Assembly (NCBI RefSeq): GCF_018691265.1
Contig: NW_024881296.1
Coordinates: 458,779 to 522,778 of the forward strand
Source of the DNA: Tyto alba
Taxonomy: Eukaryota; Chordata; Aves; Strigiformes; Tytonidae
Length of the DNA stretch: 64,000 nt
Direction of reading: 5' to 3'
Position numbers and translations under genes: made by a program. The notes under the pieces were generated by a model. The model did no database searches, was not told the DNA's origin, and saw only the letters and a program-made list of their open reading frames with translations. Shown here one piece after another: positions 12,971 to 25,280 of this stretch. How positions within the stretch are numbered: position 1 is the first letter of the stretch; the number at the start of each line of letters is the position of its first letter.

Positions 12971-15861
12971 ATTGTAATTTCCACAATATAATTATATCTC
13001 CAAATCTGCCCCCCCGCCCCCAAGACCCCAAACAACTACTCCAGATTACATTAGCATTAGTCAGAATTCAGATATATTTTTGGTGCATGGTGCTCATTGC
13101 AAATTCAAATTTCTGTGAGGAACAAAAGAGAAACCAGGATTATCTTTGAGAAGATTAAAAATGTCACAGGGATACCTTCCCAGCTGGTCCAGAGAGTTGT
13201 GGTTCTATTTAAATGTCATATGTATCTAACTATCCATATAACCTTCCCAATAACGTTAACCAACTAATTTTATTTACTGCATTCATTTGATTATTAGTTA
13301 ATAATAATGAAAAATGTGTTAAAATTACAGCATACTAGCAGTATAGTCCCTTATCAAAAATACAACTTTTTCATATTGCTAATAACATGTCCTGCACTTT
13401 AAAAAAATGTAAACTACTGAACTACACTTGGCTGGAGCTTGGAGGAGATGAAAAAACAAGTGGAAGGGTACAACAATATGGTTCTAATAATGAACTTCTG
13501 GTTTTAATTACTTTAGAGAAGCTTGTTTCATTTGAGGGATTACTGTGTGGAAATAGTAGTATCTTCTGGATGTTCAATTGGCACTTTCAATTTTTGTGAT
13601 GCTTTTTTTTTTTTTTTTCCCTTTTTTCCAATTTTTGACCATTTCTACTAAATTCCTCAATACAATTGAACTCAATTGTTTTGACAAAATATTCCATTTG
13701 GCAAGGAAGGAGGCCTTTTAGAATATACATTTAAACAGAAGAATTCAGAATTACAGGGATAGCATTGAGTCAAAATGGAAAAAATTCCTTACCTTTAAAC
13801 TGGCAGCCATATTTTTATAACAGGAGTTCATGTTCACTTTTACCTCTTGATTCCCCAAAATCAAGTATTTAAGTGTGTGTGTGGAGTTGCTTGTTGACCT
13901 TGGTGGGATCATGCAGGAACGTAGTTAAGCATGCGTAGAAACAGTTGTAAAATCGAGGCTTAGTTATGCCTCTGTATAACAAAAAGTCATTTGGCTTGGA
14001 AAATTTACTCTATTAATACCATGTTACAAACTAGTTAGAAACACTGGGTATTTATAAATATGCTGGAATATCAAGAAGCTTCCAGCTTTTCTAACAGTGA
14101 AGCAGAATCTGTCACACACTGCCGTATGGACGCGCACAGAATGTACGATCGCTGTTTGTAGAACTAATGACTGTAAAACATTTGCGTGCCAATCTAGATA
14201 TCTAGTGTGCTTTAAAAGGAGAGAAGCAACAATATGTATCGTCCAGAATGAGGAGGAGAGGAGGTGGGAGATCAGTGTCGGGCATCAGTGGGAAACTATT
14301 GTGTTTAATCCCAAGCATCACCGGCAGAACTGAGCAGACAGTAAAATGTGATTGCAGCTGTATCAAAAATACCCGTAGTCCCGAATGCAATCCTGCTGCT
14401 GTAGTGTTACCCGTTCTAAAAAAGGGCCTTTCCTGACAACTCTGGAACACTGTCCCCACCTTCATTTTACAGACTCTGGGAGATACTCTTAGGATTTAGT
14501 TTTATTAGCATATAAATAAGAAATTAAAAGAGTTCAGGTCAAGTCACGTCTATGGGCTTCGAGTGCCGTGGACTGCTAAACCCATCCTTAAGTCCTTTCA
14601 TTCTTCAGGTGATCACTTCCACTACCTTCAGCGTGGGGTGACAGGTTATTTATGCTACTGAATCAAAACTGCTCCACTTAAACAACAAATCCTGGTGTTA
14701 CCTTTGGTCCACAGGACAACACAGCTGGCTTGCTACGCTTTCGTACTGTTTTTTGTTGTTATATGACCATTCATCATCCCCGTGCTGTGGCTTAGGCTGC
14801 CCACCCAAATCCATGCGCTGCTCTTTAACTCTCCTTCCTCTGAGCTCCTCATGTCTGTTTGGTTCCACCCCTCTTGTCTCCCTCTCCTCCATATCCAGCC
14901 TGATCCCGCCTCTCCAGCTCTGTGTCCCAAGACCAGGTAAATGACAGCTCTCCCTCTTCTACCCTCTGACTACTTTCCATTCCCTCCCACCCATCATTTT
15001 CCTGTGATTCTGCTCTGTCTGGAGCTTTGTATCAGCAAATACAGCAGTCATGTTTTCCACTGCTACTCCTGTATCTAAGCAGAGCTCTGCTTTTATAAAT
15101 GGCATAAGAATCTCTCGTAAGGAATCTTCCCAAGAAATGTTACCCCACCAAAGAGCAGCAGTGATTTTAGGCCAAATCATTTTGCACAGGGACAGCCAGA
15201 AGGGCTTAAAAATAAATTATTCAGATAATTTCTGTCTCTAGATAAATGCTGTGAATCATTTGTTATACTGATATAAAAATTAATTCACCAAAAATGCTTT
15301 GGCAAGTTATACCTGAGCATGAGGGAAAGCATACAAAATTTCAGGAAGATAAATTCCAGCTCTCAGAAGCAGAGTTTGAAAAGTGACTGAAATGAAAACC
15401 GTTTGCTCCCTGACTAGGGAGTGACATTGCAACGGGAATGAGGGAGCTTCCTTTTCTCAGAGCATGTGAAATAACCAGGTCTGCCGGGAGCCGGCCAGGC
15501 CAGACCCATGTTCTAACTCACTGTTGAACATTTACTTGTATGAAAACCAAGAGGATTAAAAAAAAATCATAATTGATTTCTCTTCTTTTTTTTTTTTTCC
15601 CCCCACTCTTCTAAAAATACATAAATTAAGGAAATAATGTAAAACTGAGGTAGAGTTGAAGCCAGCAATATGTGTTACTGTTGCGTTGCAAAAGGACAGG
15701 TTCTCATCCATGTTTTAAATTTAGCATCTATTTTTGCTTAAAATGGTGTAGGAACACCGTGAACATTTTAGACCCCTTCAGAAGAGGGTGAAAAGGAGCT
15801 GCAGAATTACTGGGGTGGGGGAAGAAGTTTGAGTGCTTTAACTGAGTGCATCTACACTAAC

Positions 15862-15885
15862 AGGAAGCCTTTTTAAAGGCTTCCT
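15862..15885. repeat. Perfect inverted repeat, 11-bp stem with 2-base loop
   Basis: The left arm aggaagccttt (15862-15872) and right arm aaaggcttcct (15875-15885) are exact reverse complements around a TT spacer. No known element was recognised around it. Confidence 0.85.
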
Positions 15886-16692
15886 TGAAACATAATATTG
15901 TCTTCCAGGGTTAATCCAGGATAGTAATAATTAATTGTAAATTGAGAAACGGCTTTAATTCTTCAAAACTAGAAAAACCTGATGCACCAAGCCCACTCAC
16001 TTAAAGGGCTAACAGAAAGGAGACAATGTCGCCTCACAAAGTGGGAGGCTTGCGAAGTGTTCAGCTGTTAGAAATGAAAGTGAAGTGGGAATGAAATTCA
16101 CTCTCTCTTTCTTACCAATTTAGCATCAACAGATGTTTTTAAAATGCATTTGTTTGCTGACTTGTGATTTATGTCTTGTATCAAGTAGTCTGTGATGGTG
16201 TTCTTTTTGGCTATCTGGACATAGTTTTTCATCAACACAAATCACTGCAATTACATGACCAGTAGAAGGGAGAAGGTTGATCACCAGTGATAAAGCCCAA
16301 GATGGATTAGTGTCGTGTTTCTTATATCTTTGTTCCTTATCTTAAAGAGCCATCCTTATTTGCTTTTTTTCTGGTCTAACTCTTACACTTTTTTTATTTG
16401 CTTGTTTCCTACTACTTGAGTGAGAACCATTTAAGATATTGGTAGGTTTTCTTAGTGCAAACAGAAGGGCTTTTAAGTTTCATGAACGGCTTTTTACTTA
16501 TGAAACTGGCCTAATTTTAAGTAACCAAAGATTTTAGTATAGTATGGTATTGAGGTATGTTAGAAATATTTTAAACAATGCCATTTGAGTGTCTTTACTG
16601 GTCATATTCTCTCGATTTGCATTACTTTAAAGATATCCTGGGAGCTATCTAGAAGCCATTGGGAAAAATTGATGAGTTGGATGTTGGACTGT

Positions 16693-17671
16693 TGTCATGG
16701 TTTGAGCTCAGAGGGCAAATGAGCACTACACAGCCGCTCTCTCCCGCTTCCCCCCCAGTGCCAAGAAGGAGAAAATAAATACAGGTGTGGGATCCAAGAT
16801 AAGGACAGGGAGGGATAAATCACCCATTATGGTCACAGGCAAAAGACGGACTCCTTAGGGGAAGGAAAACGTAGTGTAAATTTAATATGTACACTAATAA
16901 CAACAACACTTAACAGACAGAGTAGGACAGTGAGAAGCATTGCCACACCTTGAGAACACCTTCCCCCCACCCCTCCCTTCTTCCCGGGCTCAGCTCTGCT
17001 CCTGATATCTCTCCCTCCTCCCCCAGCGGCGCAGGGGCAGGGAATGGGGGGTGCAGGCAGTGCTGCCGCTTCTGCCATCTTGGTGGAGGAGGAACTTCTG
17101 GAACTTCTTCCCCCTGCTCCAGCGTGGTCCCCCTCTCACAGGAGACAGTTCTCCACAAACTCTCTCCAACCTGAGTCCCTCCCACAGCTGCAGCCCTTCC
17201 CGAGCTGCTCTGGCATGGGACACCCCTGCATGCTGCAATCCTCCTGGCACTGAACTACAGCAGTGGGGGCTGCTTCTTCCCACAGGGTCCCAGCTGCCTT
17301 AGGAGCAGTCACCTTAAATGGATGTGTGGGGCCACCCACAGGCCGTATTTCAGCGTCTGCTCCACCGTAGACCTCCATGGGTGGCAGGGGGGGCCGCCCT
17401 GCCGTCTCCCCACAGGATACAGGGGGGTCTCTGCTCCGGCACACCTCCCCCCTCCTTTCTTCCTCCATTCCTCCACTGACCTTGGTGTTCACATAGATGT
17501 CACAGCTCCTCCTCACAACTCCAACTCCTCCCAGGTCCTTTCTTAAATACGTTATTGCAGAGGCAGAGGTGGGTCCGACTTGGAGGCAGGGGAGCTTCGA
17601 GAAGCTTCTCACAGGGGACGACTGCTCTAGTCCTCTCCCAAAAACCCCACCACTCACTCAAACCGAGGACA
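16693..17671 (-). mobile_element. Solo LTR of an avian endogenous retrovirus, 979 bp, perfect 5-bp target duplication
   Basis: The element begins tgtcatggtttga and ends gaggaca, giving TG...CA termini. It is flanked on both sides by the exact pentamer actgt (16688-16692 and 17672-17676), which fixes its limits. There is no internal retroviral sequence, so it is a solo LTR left by recombination. On the minus strand a TATA-like tatttaag (17542-17549) and a poly(A)-like attaaa (16881-16886) are in the expected order, so I assign it to the minus strand with moderate confidence. The middle is GC-rich, with diverged repeats resembling ctgctccagcgtgg, as in a common avian LTR family. A 5-bp duplication fits ERVL- or ERV1-type integrases. 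Open frames inside it are not protein genes. Confidence 0.85.
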
Positions 17672-17870
17672 ACTGTGCAACAAAAAAGAGTAACTGCTCG
17701 AATGAAGCCAGAAGAATAATAAGTAATAGAGTTGAACCTATACTGTTCTGGTAATACTGGATATGTTTCAGGTTTGCTTTTTTTAACTGAAACTTCCGCT
17801 TGCATTCTTGAAACGTTATGATATGTAAGAAACTGCCACATTGTAATCTTTATTTTTTCTGTTTTTAAAG

Positions 17871-18785
17871 GCATACGATGGGTTTGCCAGTTTGGGAATA
17901 TCACGATTGCTGGAACCTTCTGACATGGTTTTATTAGCGATACCTGACAAACTGACTGTTATGACCTATCTGTATCAAATAAGGGCACATTTCTGTGGCC
18001 AGGAATTAAATGTGGTTCAAATAGAGGAGAACAGTAGTAAAAGCACATATAAAGTGGGTAACTACGAAACGGACCCAAACAGTTCTGTCGACCAGGAAAA
18101 ATTCTACGCCGAGCTGAGTGACCTGAACCGCGAGCCTGAGCTGCATCCCCCAGACAGTGGTTTGGCAGACTTTGCTTCTCAGGATGACTCTGTGTTTGTA
18201 AACGACAGTGGTGTTGGCGAATCTGAGAGCGAGCATCAGACTCCCGATGACCACTTAAGCCCAAGCACAGCTTCCCCTTCTTCTCGCAGGACTCGAAGTG
18301 ACACAGATCCACAGAAATCCCAGCAGAGCTCTGGAAGGACTTCTGCATCTGAAGACGCTGGGAAGTGTAGCGGTGCAGATACAACGCAAGCGCAGCCTAC
18401 GTTGGGAAGGAAGAAGTTGCTGGTAGCTGACACTTTAGACTTGAGTGACCTGGCACATGTCAGTGATCAAAAAGAGGATGTGTCTCCCACAGCTGCTTGT
18501 GAAGATAATGACAAGAAGAGACACCAGAGCTCAGACAGTACCGTTGGTTTCTCAGAGCAAGAAAAGCTGGGACGTCTAGGATCCACAGAGAGCACAAGAG
18601 CAGATCCCAGTTCACCTGTCACAAAGCCGAGTTTATCTCCTACTTCTAAGCTTGGATACTCCTATAATAAGGATACTGATCTTGCAAAGAAACCTCCTGC
18701 TTCTCCGAGGCAAACAGAATCTGATTCTGACAGTGATGCCAGAACAGCTTTAAATCATACGGATCAAACTGCAAAAACAGCCCAG
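17871..18785 (+). CDS. EHBP1: EHBP1 coding exon C: end of CH domain and long disordered region
   Basis: This 915-base exon (305 codons, phase 0 at both ends) lies between tttttaaag and gtaaga. Residues 1 to about 43 finish the CH domain ([19 protein letters not shown], then a helix with [11 protein letters not shown]). The remaining 260 or so residues are rich in Ser, Asp, Glu, Thr and Pro and look disordered. This part includes [20 protein letters not shown], several Ser-Pro pairs, and [12 protein letters not shown], which I recognise from human EHBP1. Other parts differ from the human protein as I remember it, as expected for a fast-evolving linker. Reading continues past 18785 to an intronic stop at 18858, so the donor gtaaga sets the end. 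The exon is divisible by three, so skipping it would keep frame but break the CH domain. A solo LTR ends about 200 bases upstream. Confidence 0.96.
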
Positions 18786-20740
18786 GTAAGAAATTTAAAC
18801 TTTCTTGTGCCTGTGAGTCAGGCTGGAGATGGTGTTCGGGTTCTTTCTCCACGTTTGTAATTTACATCATATCTTCAGTATAAATGGTGACGTGAGCGGT
18901 GTGTTTTTATTGTTGGGCAATAAATACTCTGACTGAAGAGTAGGTGGTGCTGAAAAAGAGCCATTATATGAAAAAATAATTTATAGGAATTGTTCTACTG
19001 TTACTCTTTCCAATCTCTCTCCAGTTAAAGGAGGTTGTATTCTCAGCTGTCTCAAAGAAGATGGCTCCAAGGCTTTTGCCACTGAGTGTAGCAACACCTT
19101 GCTTCTGAGTATTGCGTACTGAAGCAAAAACTGGAAAAAGACTTATCAATTCATTGGTCCATATTCAAAAAATGTAAAGTTTTGAAGACCGTAAAATATC
19201 CCAAAGATATTTCAAAATCTTGTCTGAGAAACCACACAGCCTTGTGAACGTAGCCACCATGGTGAGGTAGAAACTCCAGAATACTAAGTTATGCTTTTCG
19301 TTGAGTGGCCTCAAGCACATTACTTAACCACCATATCATTTTCCTTTCTATAAATATAAAAAGTGTTCGCCCACCTACCTGGCAGACTTATTGTGGGGAT
19401 GAAAGCTGAATATTCTAGAAATGCTGAGTATTATCAGAAAAACATATCATCACAAAAATATGTAAAAAATGTTATCAGCCCTGTTTACAAAAATGCCAAA
19501 ACAGGCTGTTAATTTTACCCTTGTGAAGAGTTTTCTTGAGTTTTGGTTTTGTTTGGCTTGTGCCATTTGCTCTGATAAAAGGAGAATATAGCCAGTTTTT
19601 CGGTAATGTGAATTGCTTCAAATACGTTTATGTTTTTTCCTGACTAAATGCCATAAAGATTCATTTTATTGCAAGAGAAGCCGTCCGTAGATGGGTGATA
19701 ATGGCCAAATATTAGTCCCATAGCCAGCTAATTTATTTCCTTTAATCAGTGAAGTCTCATGAAGTTTCTCTTCTCATCCAGTACACACTGATGATGATGA
19801 AAGGAAGAGCTTGGCCTATACAGAATAATAGAGCAAGAGGAGACAGCATGTCTTCTCTACAAAGATTTTCACGTGCAAAGGTGCAATAGTCCAAGAAGAA
19901 GGAAGAGATGAGTTTAAAGATGGTTCTCTGTTGATAATTGTCTGGGCATGTGGCAGTAAAATCACAGACGTGAGCCTCAATCTTAACCTTGAACCTCAGT
20001 TGTCGGTTAGAGTCAGGCATCTCAATTTCCACGTGGTTGATGCAGGAGCACAACCTGCAACGTCTGTCCCAACTCTATCTCATGTAAAGGCCTAGAGACG
20101 CATTTTCCCAGAGTCTTCACAGTTGACCTTGATGAAGTTGTCACCGTTTAGGAGTATATATGTATGGGAGCTGCTCATGTTCCCTATGCAGAAGCCCCCC
20201 TTCTGTTCTTTCTACTCTGCAATATAATTGGGCATATCTGTGAAGAAGGGACTCTCTTGTGGATATTCATAAAGTAGAAGCAGATATTTTCATAGGTTTT
20301 TTGCCTTGTGCCTAGCCTGTTTGTGTTCAATTTAAGTTATAAATGATACTCATATAAGTAGCCAACAAAGCATTATATTTGCATACATATTAAAGTAAAT
20401 AAGAAAACACATAGCACATTTAACATAGCTGCCATTAAGCCAATTATTTTTTTTCCACAGTTGCAGTTTAAAGGCATTAAATATTGATAGAAATTAGTTT
20501 TAGGGAGAGGGGAGAGAACTCTTATTTACATTATAAAGGCCTATGACTTTTTTTTTTTAATTTCACATTTTGATCATCTTTACTTTTCATTTCTGTAGAA
20601 TGCTCTGTCACCTCATGAAGCTGTAATCCATGTGACTCCTGACCTTTATTATATAGGAAGGCTCCTGGCTATTAACTGCTGTATAAACGTTAAGTACCCT
20701 GAGGCTGCCTTGCTGTTAATTATATTTCTTTATTTTTAAG
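18786..20740 (+). other. EHBP1: EHBP1 intron C-D (2.0 kb)
   Basis: Donor gtaaga, acceptor tatttttaag. AT-rich sequence, with a possible decayed coding remnant on the minus strand at about 19757-20290. Nothing else was recognised. Confidence 0.9.
19757..20290 (-). other. Possible decayed coding remnant (processed pseudogene?), unidentified
   Basis: On the minus strand two adjoining stretches read like protein. One, at about 20100-20290, has a single in-frame stop and includes LYEYPQESPFF and NFIKVNCEDSG. The next, at 19757-20053, is open for 98 codons and includes HVEIEMPDSNRQL and CDFTATCPDNYQ. They lie in different frames, with a stop between, so any gene here would be broken by at least one frameshift and two stops. 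I do not recognise the protein. Chance open frames of this size do occur in 64 kb, so this is only a suggestion. Confidence 0.22.
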
Positions 20741-20884
20741 CAACGTATGTTGTCAAGACAGGAGGAACTTAAAGAACGAGCAAGAGTCCTGCTTGAGCAA
20801 GCGAGAAGAGATGCAGCTTTAAAGGCAGGGAATAAGCAACTAACCAATACGATCATCCCAGCCCGCAATAAGCAGCTGAATGAT
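20741..20884 (+). CDS. EHBP1: EHBP1 coding exon D: first coiled-coil segment
   Basis: This 144-base exon (48 codons, phase 0 at both ends) lies between tatttttaag and gtaaga. It encodes a charged helix, QRMLSRQEELKERARVLLEQ then ARRDAALKAGNK, followed by a short variable tail that ends KQLND. The helix matches EHBP1. The tail differs from the human tail as I remember it. The pattern R-Q-E-E-L-K-E-R-A-R-x-L-L-x-x-A-R is repeated in the next exon (40305-40452), which suggests the two coiled-coil exons arose by duplication. The exon is divisible by three, so it could be skipped in frame. It is followed by a very long intron of 19.4 kb. Confidence 0.95.
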
Positions 20885-21790
20885 GTAAGAAATATTGGCC
20901 AGTTTACATAGTTAAAGTTTACTGTATGTGCGTATGCTTTTGTGGGAGCCATGTCCTTGCAGAATATTTCTTTTCGACGCTGAATTGCTCTGATATGTCA
21001 TGTACCCTTAGATCACTTTTAGAGCCTGTTTCTCCTGCTGTTGTGGCCAACAGAAGGATGCCTTGGACTTCACGGGAAGCAGAGGTCTGGGAGCACCTTC
21101 TTTGATTGGCACTGCAGTTTCTAATGGGACGAAAAACAAAAGTTACTTGTTAAATGATAGCGAAGTAATTTATGCTATTTTTGATTACTTCTCCTTTCTC
21201 AGTTAATGTAAATGCCTTCCCTGAGCCTGTGATGTCAGCTACTTGCTGCTCATAAGTGTTGTTGCAGTGAATGAAGCTGCTTGTGACAGTCTTGTAAAAG
21301 AGTTGATGGAACAATTCCTTTTTATCACCAAAGTTGATTATGCTGGTGAGATGGGAAAGTGGAGCTGGGGAATGAGCTCCAGTGTTGAAGCAGCTATGGT
21401 TGCACCTCCAGTGGCCTCTGTGGTGACCTGGAAGGATGCATACTCTCTGGAGATGAAAGCTAATTAATTTTTATGCAAACCTTCGCAGTGCGGGTTTTGT
21501 GATTCTAACTATTGCGCATTAGAGACTGTACTGGCAACTGAGAATGTAAATGTAACTGAAAAATAATGATACAGAGAAAGGCTTGAATCTTTACTGATTC
21601 ACATCTTTCAGAGCCTAGTGCCGAGAGGCACATTCTGCTTTTTGCTTAAATGGGATCATACAATCAAAAATGAAGACAGTGATTTACATGTCTCATTTCG
21701 TTCTCTTGAACTTTCTTGGATCCATGCGGTACTTTTCTCTTAGCAGTTCCTCTGCCCAAACTGTTGCTTCTTTTTTCATCAAAATATAAT

Positions 21791-21898
21791 CATATATGTA
21801 GACAGGTCTTACTTGTATAATGATAACATAATGCATAACAATATATATTGTTATGTATATCATGTATAACGATAACATAATGATAACAATCATATATG
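21791..21898. repeat. AT-rich nested palindrome and direct-repeat cluster
   Basis: A perfect 22-base palindrome at 21834-21855 (arms cataacaatat / atattgttatg) is flanked by two 19-base direct repeats at 21815-21833 and 21864-21882 (core ataacataatg) that differ at one base. Outside these lie two copies of catatatg (21791-21798 and 21891-21898). The symmetry can be read directly. No known element was recognised. Confidence 0.8.
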
Positions 21899-23569
21899 AG
21901 CCTTTTTTTTATTATTTTGTATTTAAGTTTTTCCTAGATAAATATATTTTAGTATAAATTTCACTTTGAATTTTTTTTAATTAGTTTTTCGTAAAGCAAA
22001 CAGCATTAGAAAGGGATACTATGGGCAACTACTCAGGCAGAAACAACTGTAATTAAAGTTGCCTAACTTTTTTTATTACAAGCACCTATTTTCAAAGGTT
22101 TTACAAGTTTGCTATTATTTCACTGTTTGAGCTGAGACTTTCCCCCCCTTCGTTCTCTGCCTCAGGGTAATTTCGTTTTCTTACTTCAAAAAAGCCCTGT
22201 TCAACTGTTTTTCTGTATTAAGTTGGATAAAGCATTGTTTTATCCACGTTAAAAAATGTCCTGTGGGAAGAAGGTTCCATCCCCTTAAAATCTGATAAAA
22301 ACAGTCAAAGTGGTGTTAATAGCACAATATTGTCAGCCTTGAAGTTCAGAAAAGTTGGTAAGTGTCAGTAAAAATTGTCTGTACGGACACGGCACAGCAA
22401 GAGCATCTTTCACTGTTGCTCCCCTAAGGATCAGGGCCCATTCTGATGCAGATGGTAGTATTGGAAAGCAAAACTTTCTCTTTTAGACTCAAACTCCTGC
22501 TGGTGAAATCCAAACGGGAGGAAAAGGAGCTACCCCACTGGCATGCGGAGGAGAGATGCCCTGGGTAGGTGGCAAGGAGATAGATGACAATGTGAAGCTA
22601 GACAAAAATTAAGTCTCTGTCTAGTCTATTGAAAACCAGCTGAAGGATAGGAGATGGGGACAGAGTTTTCATGGTGAGAGTTAAGATTGCATAGTTCAGG
22701 CAGTCAGATTACCCATTTAATTTATTACAGAAGGTGAAAAATAAATTTGAAGCCTGCAGGAAAGGGAAGGATGGGCTTTTAGGGCCACTTTGCAGAGCCA
22801 AAGTTTCTTGCTGCCTCCATCAGAAGCTCTTTATAATGTTGGGAAGATACCTCCAACCCAACACACTCAAGGTGGTGGATTCCTTGATTTCTGATTTCCA
22901 ACCCAAGATTCCTAGAGACTGATTTCTGGAAGTTTTGAATGCACCCAGCAGCAGCCAAGTCAAGGAGAACCTTGTGCTGTGAACAAATGGTCCTCAGCCC
23001 TCTGAAATCCTGGGTGCTCTGAGCAAACAGGTGATGGACACTCTTGACTTGGATTGACCGTAATATAAGTAACAGAAGCTCCTCAGCTCAGAAGGGTGTT
23101 GTGGAGATGTAATTTGGAAACTCGTAGATATGATAGTGAAGAGTGCCACAGAAATGCTCTGGAAGAAAATAATAATTCTGTGTTCAGAGGAGTTTAGTGT
23201 ATTCTAAACAAGGTATAGGGCAGACAAGGAATGCTGAAGGTAAAGTGAGATACTGAACAGTTTTTCATTCATTGAACATTGTCAGTCATGGCCAATGAAA
23301 AAGACAAGTATCCTGTAAGAAAAAAACAAACAAACGAACAAAACACGGGTTATGCAATTAAAGACTATACAGAATAAGAACCAATGCAAGGTTGTACAGC
23401 TAGTGTAATTTTGACATTTTCTAACTTTTGAGTGCTTGACTTACCAAGCTCAGCATTCTTCTAATGCATTTCAATGGGAAACATGCATTGTGAAAGGGGA
23501 CTGTCTTTAATGGAGGCTGGTATAGTATTCATATTTCATATGTTCTATTAAGTTGATATATAATAATAT

Positions 23570-23612
23570 ATAAAGCTGTATATATATATGTTATATACAT
23601 ATCCATAAATGT
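23570..23612. repeat. AT-rich (TA)n-like low-complexity stretch
   Basis: Imperfect TA dinucleotide repeats such as tatatatatatg, within AT-rich intron sequence. Confidence 0.75.
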
Positions 23613-24599
23613 GCATGTTCTGAATGAGGATGTATGTATGCATGCATCAACATATATAGATAAATATACATTGATTTCTGGTTTTCTTTAATGTATTTGA
23701 TATTCATAGAGATGAGGCATTTCCATTCAGTGTAGTTGTACCAATTTACTACAGGTCATCGCTTATTTGATTGTTAGAAAAGAGTACAGATTTATTTTCT
23801 ATTCAGTGTTTTCTGGTCATTGAGTTTATTGATAAGAACTTTGACTCAAAGCAGTGTTGTGTGTGTCAGCATGCAGTAATGTGTAGTAGTGTGTTATCCG
23901 AATGAGAGCTATGATAATGAGAAGCAGCATTTAGTAGTGGGAACTGGACTAGGCTCATTTTTAGGACGGATTGAGAGGGGTTCAGAAGAAAATAGTTTAA
24001 AACAGGAAGATCTTATTTTAAATAAGAAAACTTGAAAGAGGTAGTCTAAGGCTGATACTTTCAAAAGTAACTCTTGAAGCTTGCAATTACACCTTTTTTG
24101 ATACCTTCACAAAAAGAGCTTTAAGCAGCCTGGTGTTTCAGAGTGCGCTCTGAAAATCAGCCACCCCAGCTAAACTAAGCCTGCAGAGTCATTAGTTACT
24201 TTGGAATACCTTGTCACATAGGCCTTGCTGTGACCACTTTACATCTGTCATGGGACAGCTATGAATCGCTCTTTTATTAGTAAACAAGCGAGAACCATAT
24301 ATGGTGCGGGGAGTTGTATTGCTGCTTGAGGTCAACAAAAGGGAGGAAATTTCCGTGTCTGTTCTCTGGTCGTAAGTACAGGTTACTTGGTATGTGCTCG
24401 CCTGATTTGTTTTTGGTAGAAGTCTTTTTTGAAAAAAACAAAACAAACAAAAAACAAACAAAAAAAAAAGAACCAAACAAAACCAGTGTTCCTGATTTTC
24501 CTCTAAGCATAGAGCATAGACCTTCTTCAGCCTAAGCCTTACCCTTCTTCTGGTAGGATGAATATTGTGTTATTTTTTTCAGTAGTCATGTACACTGGG

Positions 24600-25280
24600 C
24601 TTAGTTTTTTCTTGTTTTTTCTTTTTTTTTTTTTCCTTTCTCTTTTTCCTTTTTCTTTTTTAAATCTCTGTTGCTTCTTTATTGACCACTAACTGGCCTC
24701 TCGTGAAGTACTGGCTGTTTTCCCATGACATATCCATTCTCTTGGCTGTTTACTCCTTTTTCTTGAGTCTTCTTTCTTGCTGCAGTGTGCTTCCATTCTT
24801 ATGTTTGTGCTCTGGGGTTAGGCCCATGTCAGTATTCTCATTTGCTTTACTTTTTTTTTTTTTTTTTAAACTCAGAAATTGATGAAGTTGTGGAATCGTA
24901 AGATTAAGGCACTGAATTTGCTCATGTACCTGTTAACTCAATCCCATTTTCCTCTGAATTAGGTATTTCTCATTGCATCCCAAGCTGTATCTTCTTCCCT
25001 TTCTTTAGTTTGTGCCTTCTTGTCCTTTTCTCTCTCTCGGATTGTATTTTAGCTGTCTGCCCTGGCCATTTCAGCTCCCCTTCTCCTTTTTAACTTCACT
25101 TTCTTGATACCCACTCCCTCTATTCTTTCTTCCCATAATCTTCCCTCTGTGCCTTCTGCCCCATCACCTTCCATTCCTGTTCAACCCACCTGATTTAGTG
25201 CTGTCATTCTCTGCTTGCTTCCTCTCTTTGTATCATATTAGCCCCTTTATCCCATTTCTTCGCTCCTTGCAGCGTGGTGG
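24600..25280. other. Pyrimidine-rich stretch on + strand
   Basis: A roughly 680-base region strongly biased to C and T on the + strand, including a T-rich low-complexity block at 24600-24660 and T17 near 24851-24867. No repeat family was recognised. It may be an old low-complexity expansion. Confidence 0.5.

Larger units (their letters stand above)
10739..17870 (+). other. EHBP1: EHBP1 intron B-C (7.1 kb)
   Basis: AT-rich intron with donor gtaaga and acceptor tttttaaag. It holds an A22 tract (10753-10774), a T25 tract (12459-12483), a GT microsatellite (12947-12970), a perfect 11-bp stem hairpin (15862-15885) and, at its 3' end, a 979-bp solo LTR (16693-17671). No exon or RNA gene was recognised. 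Open frames on either strand between 14100 and 15240 carry no recognisable protein. Confidence 0.9.

Noticed and set aside
17136..17657. 173-codon open frame on the minus strand
   Set aside because: It lies wholly inside the solo LTR and has no recognisable domain. GC-rich LTR sequence gives long chance frames.
18786..18860. Continuation of the exon C frame to a stop at 18858
   Set aside because: The consensus donor gtaaga at 18786 and the exact match to EHBP1 in the next exon show that this is intron. Intron retention would truncate the protein.
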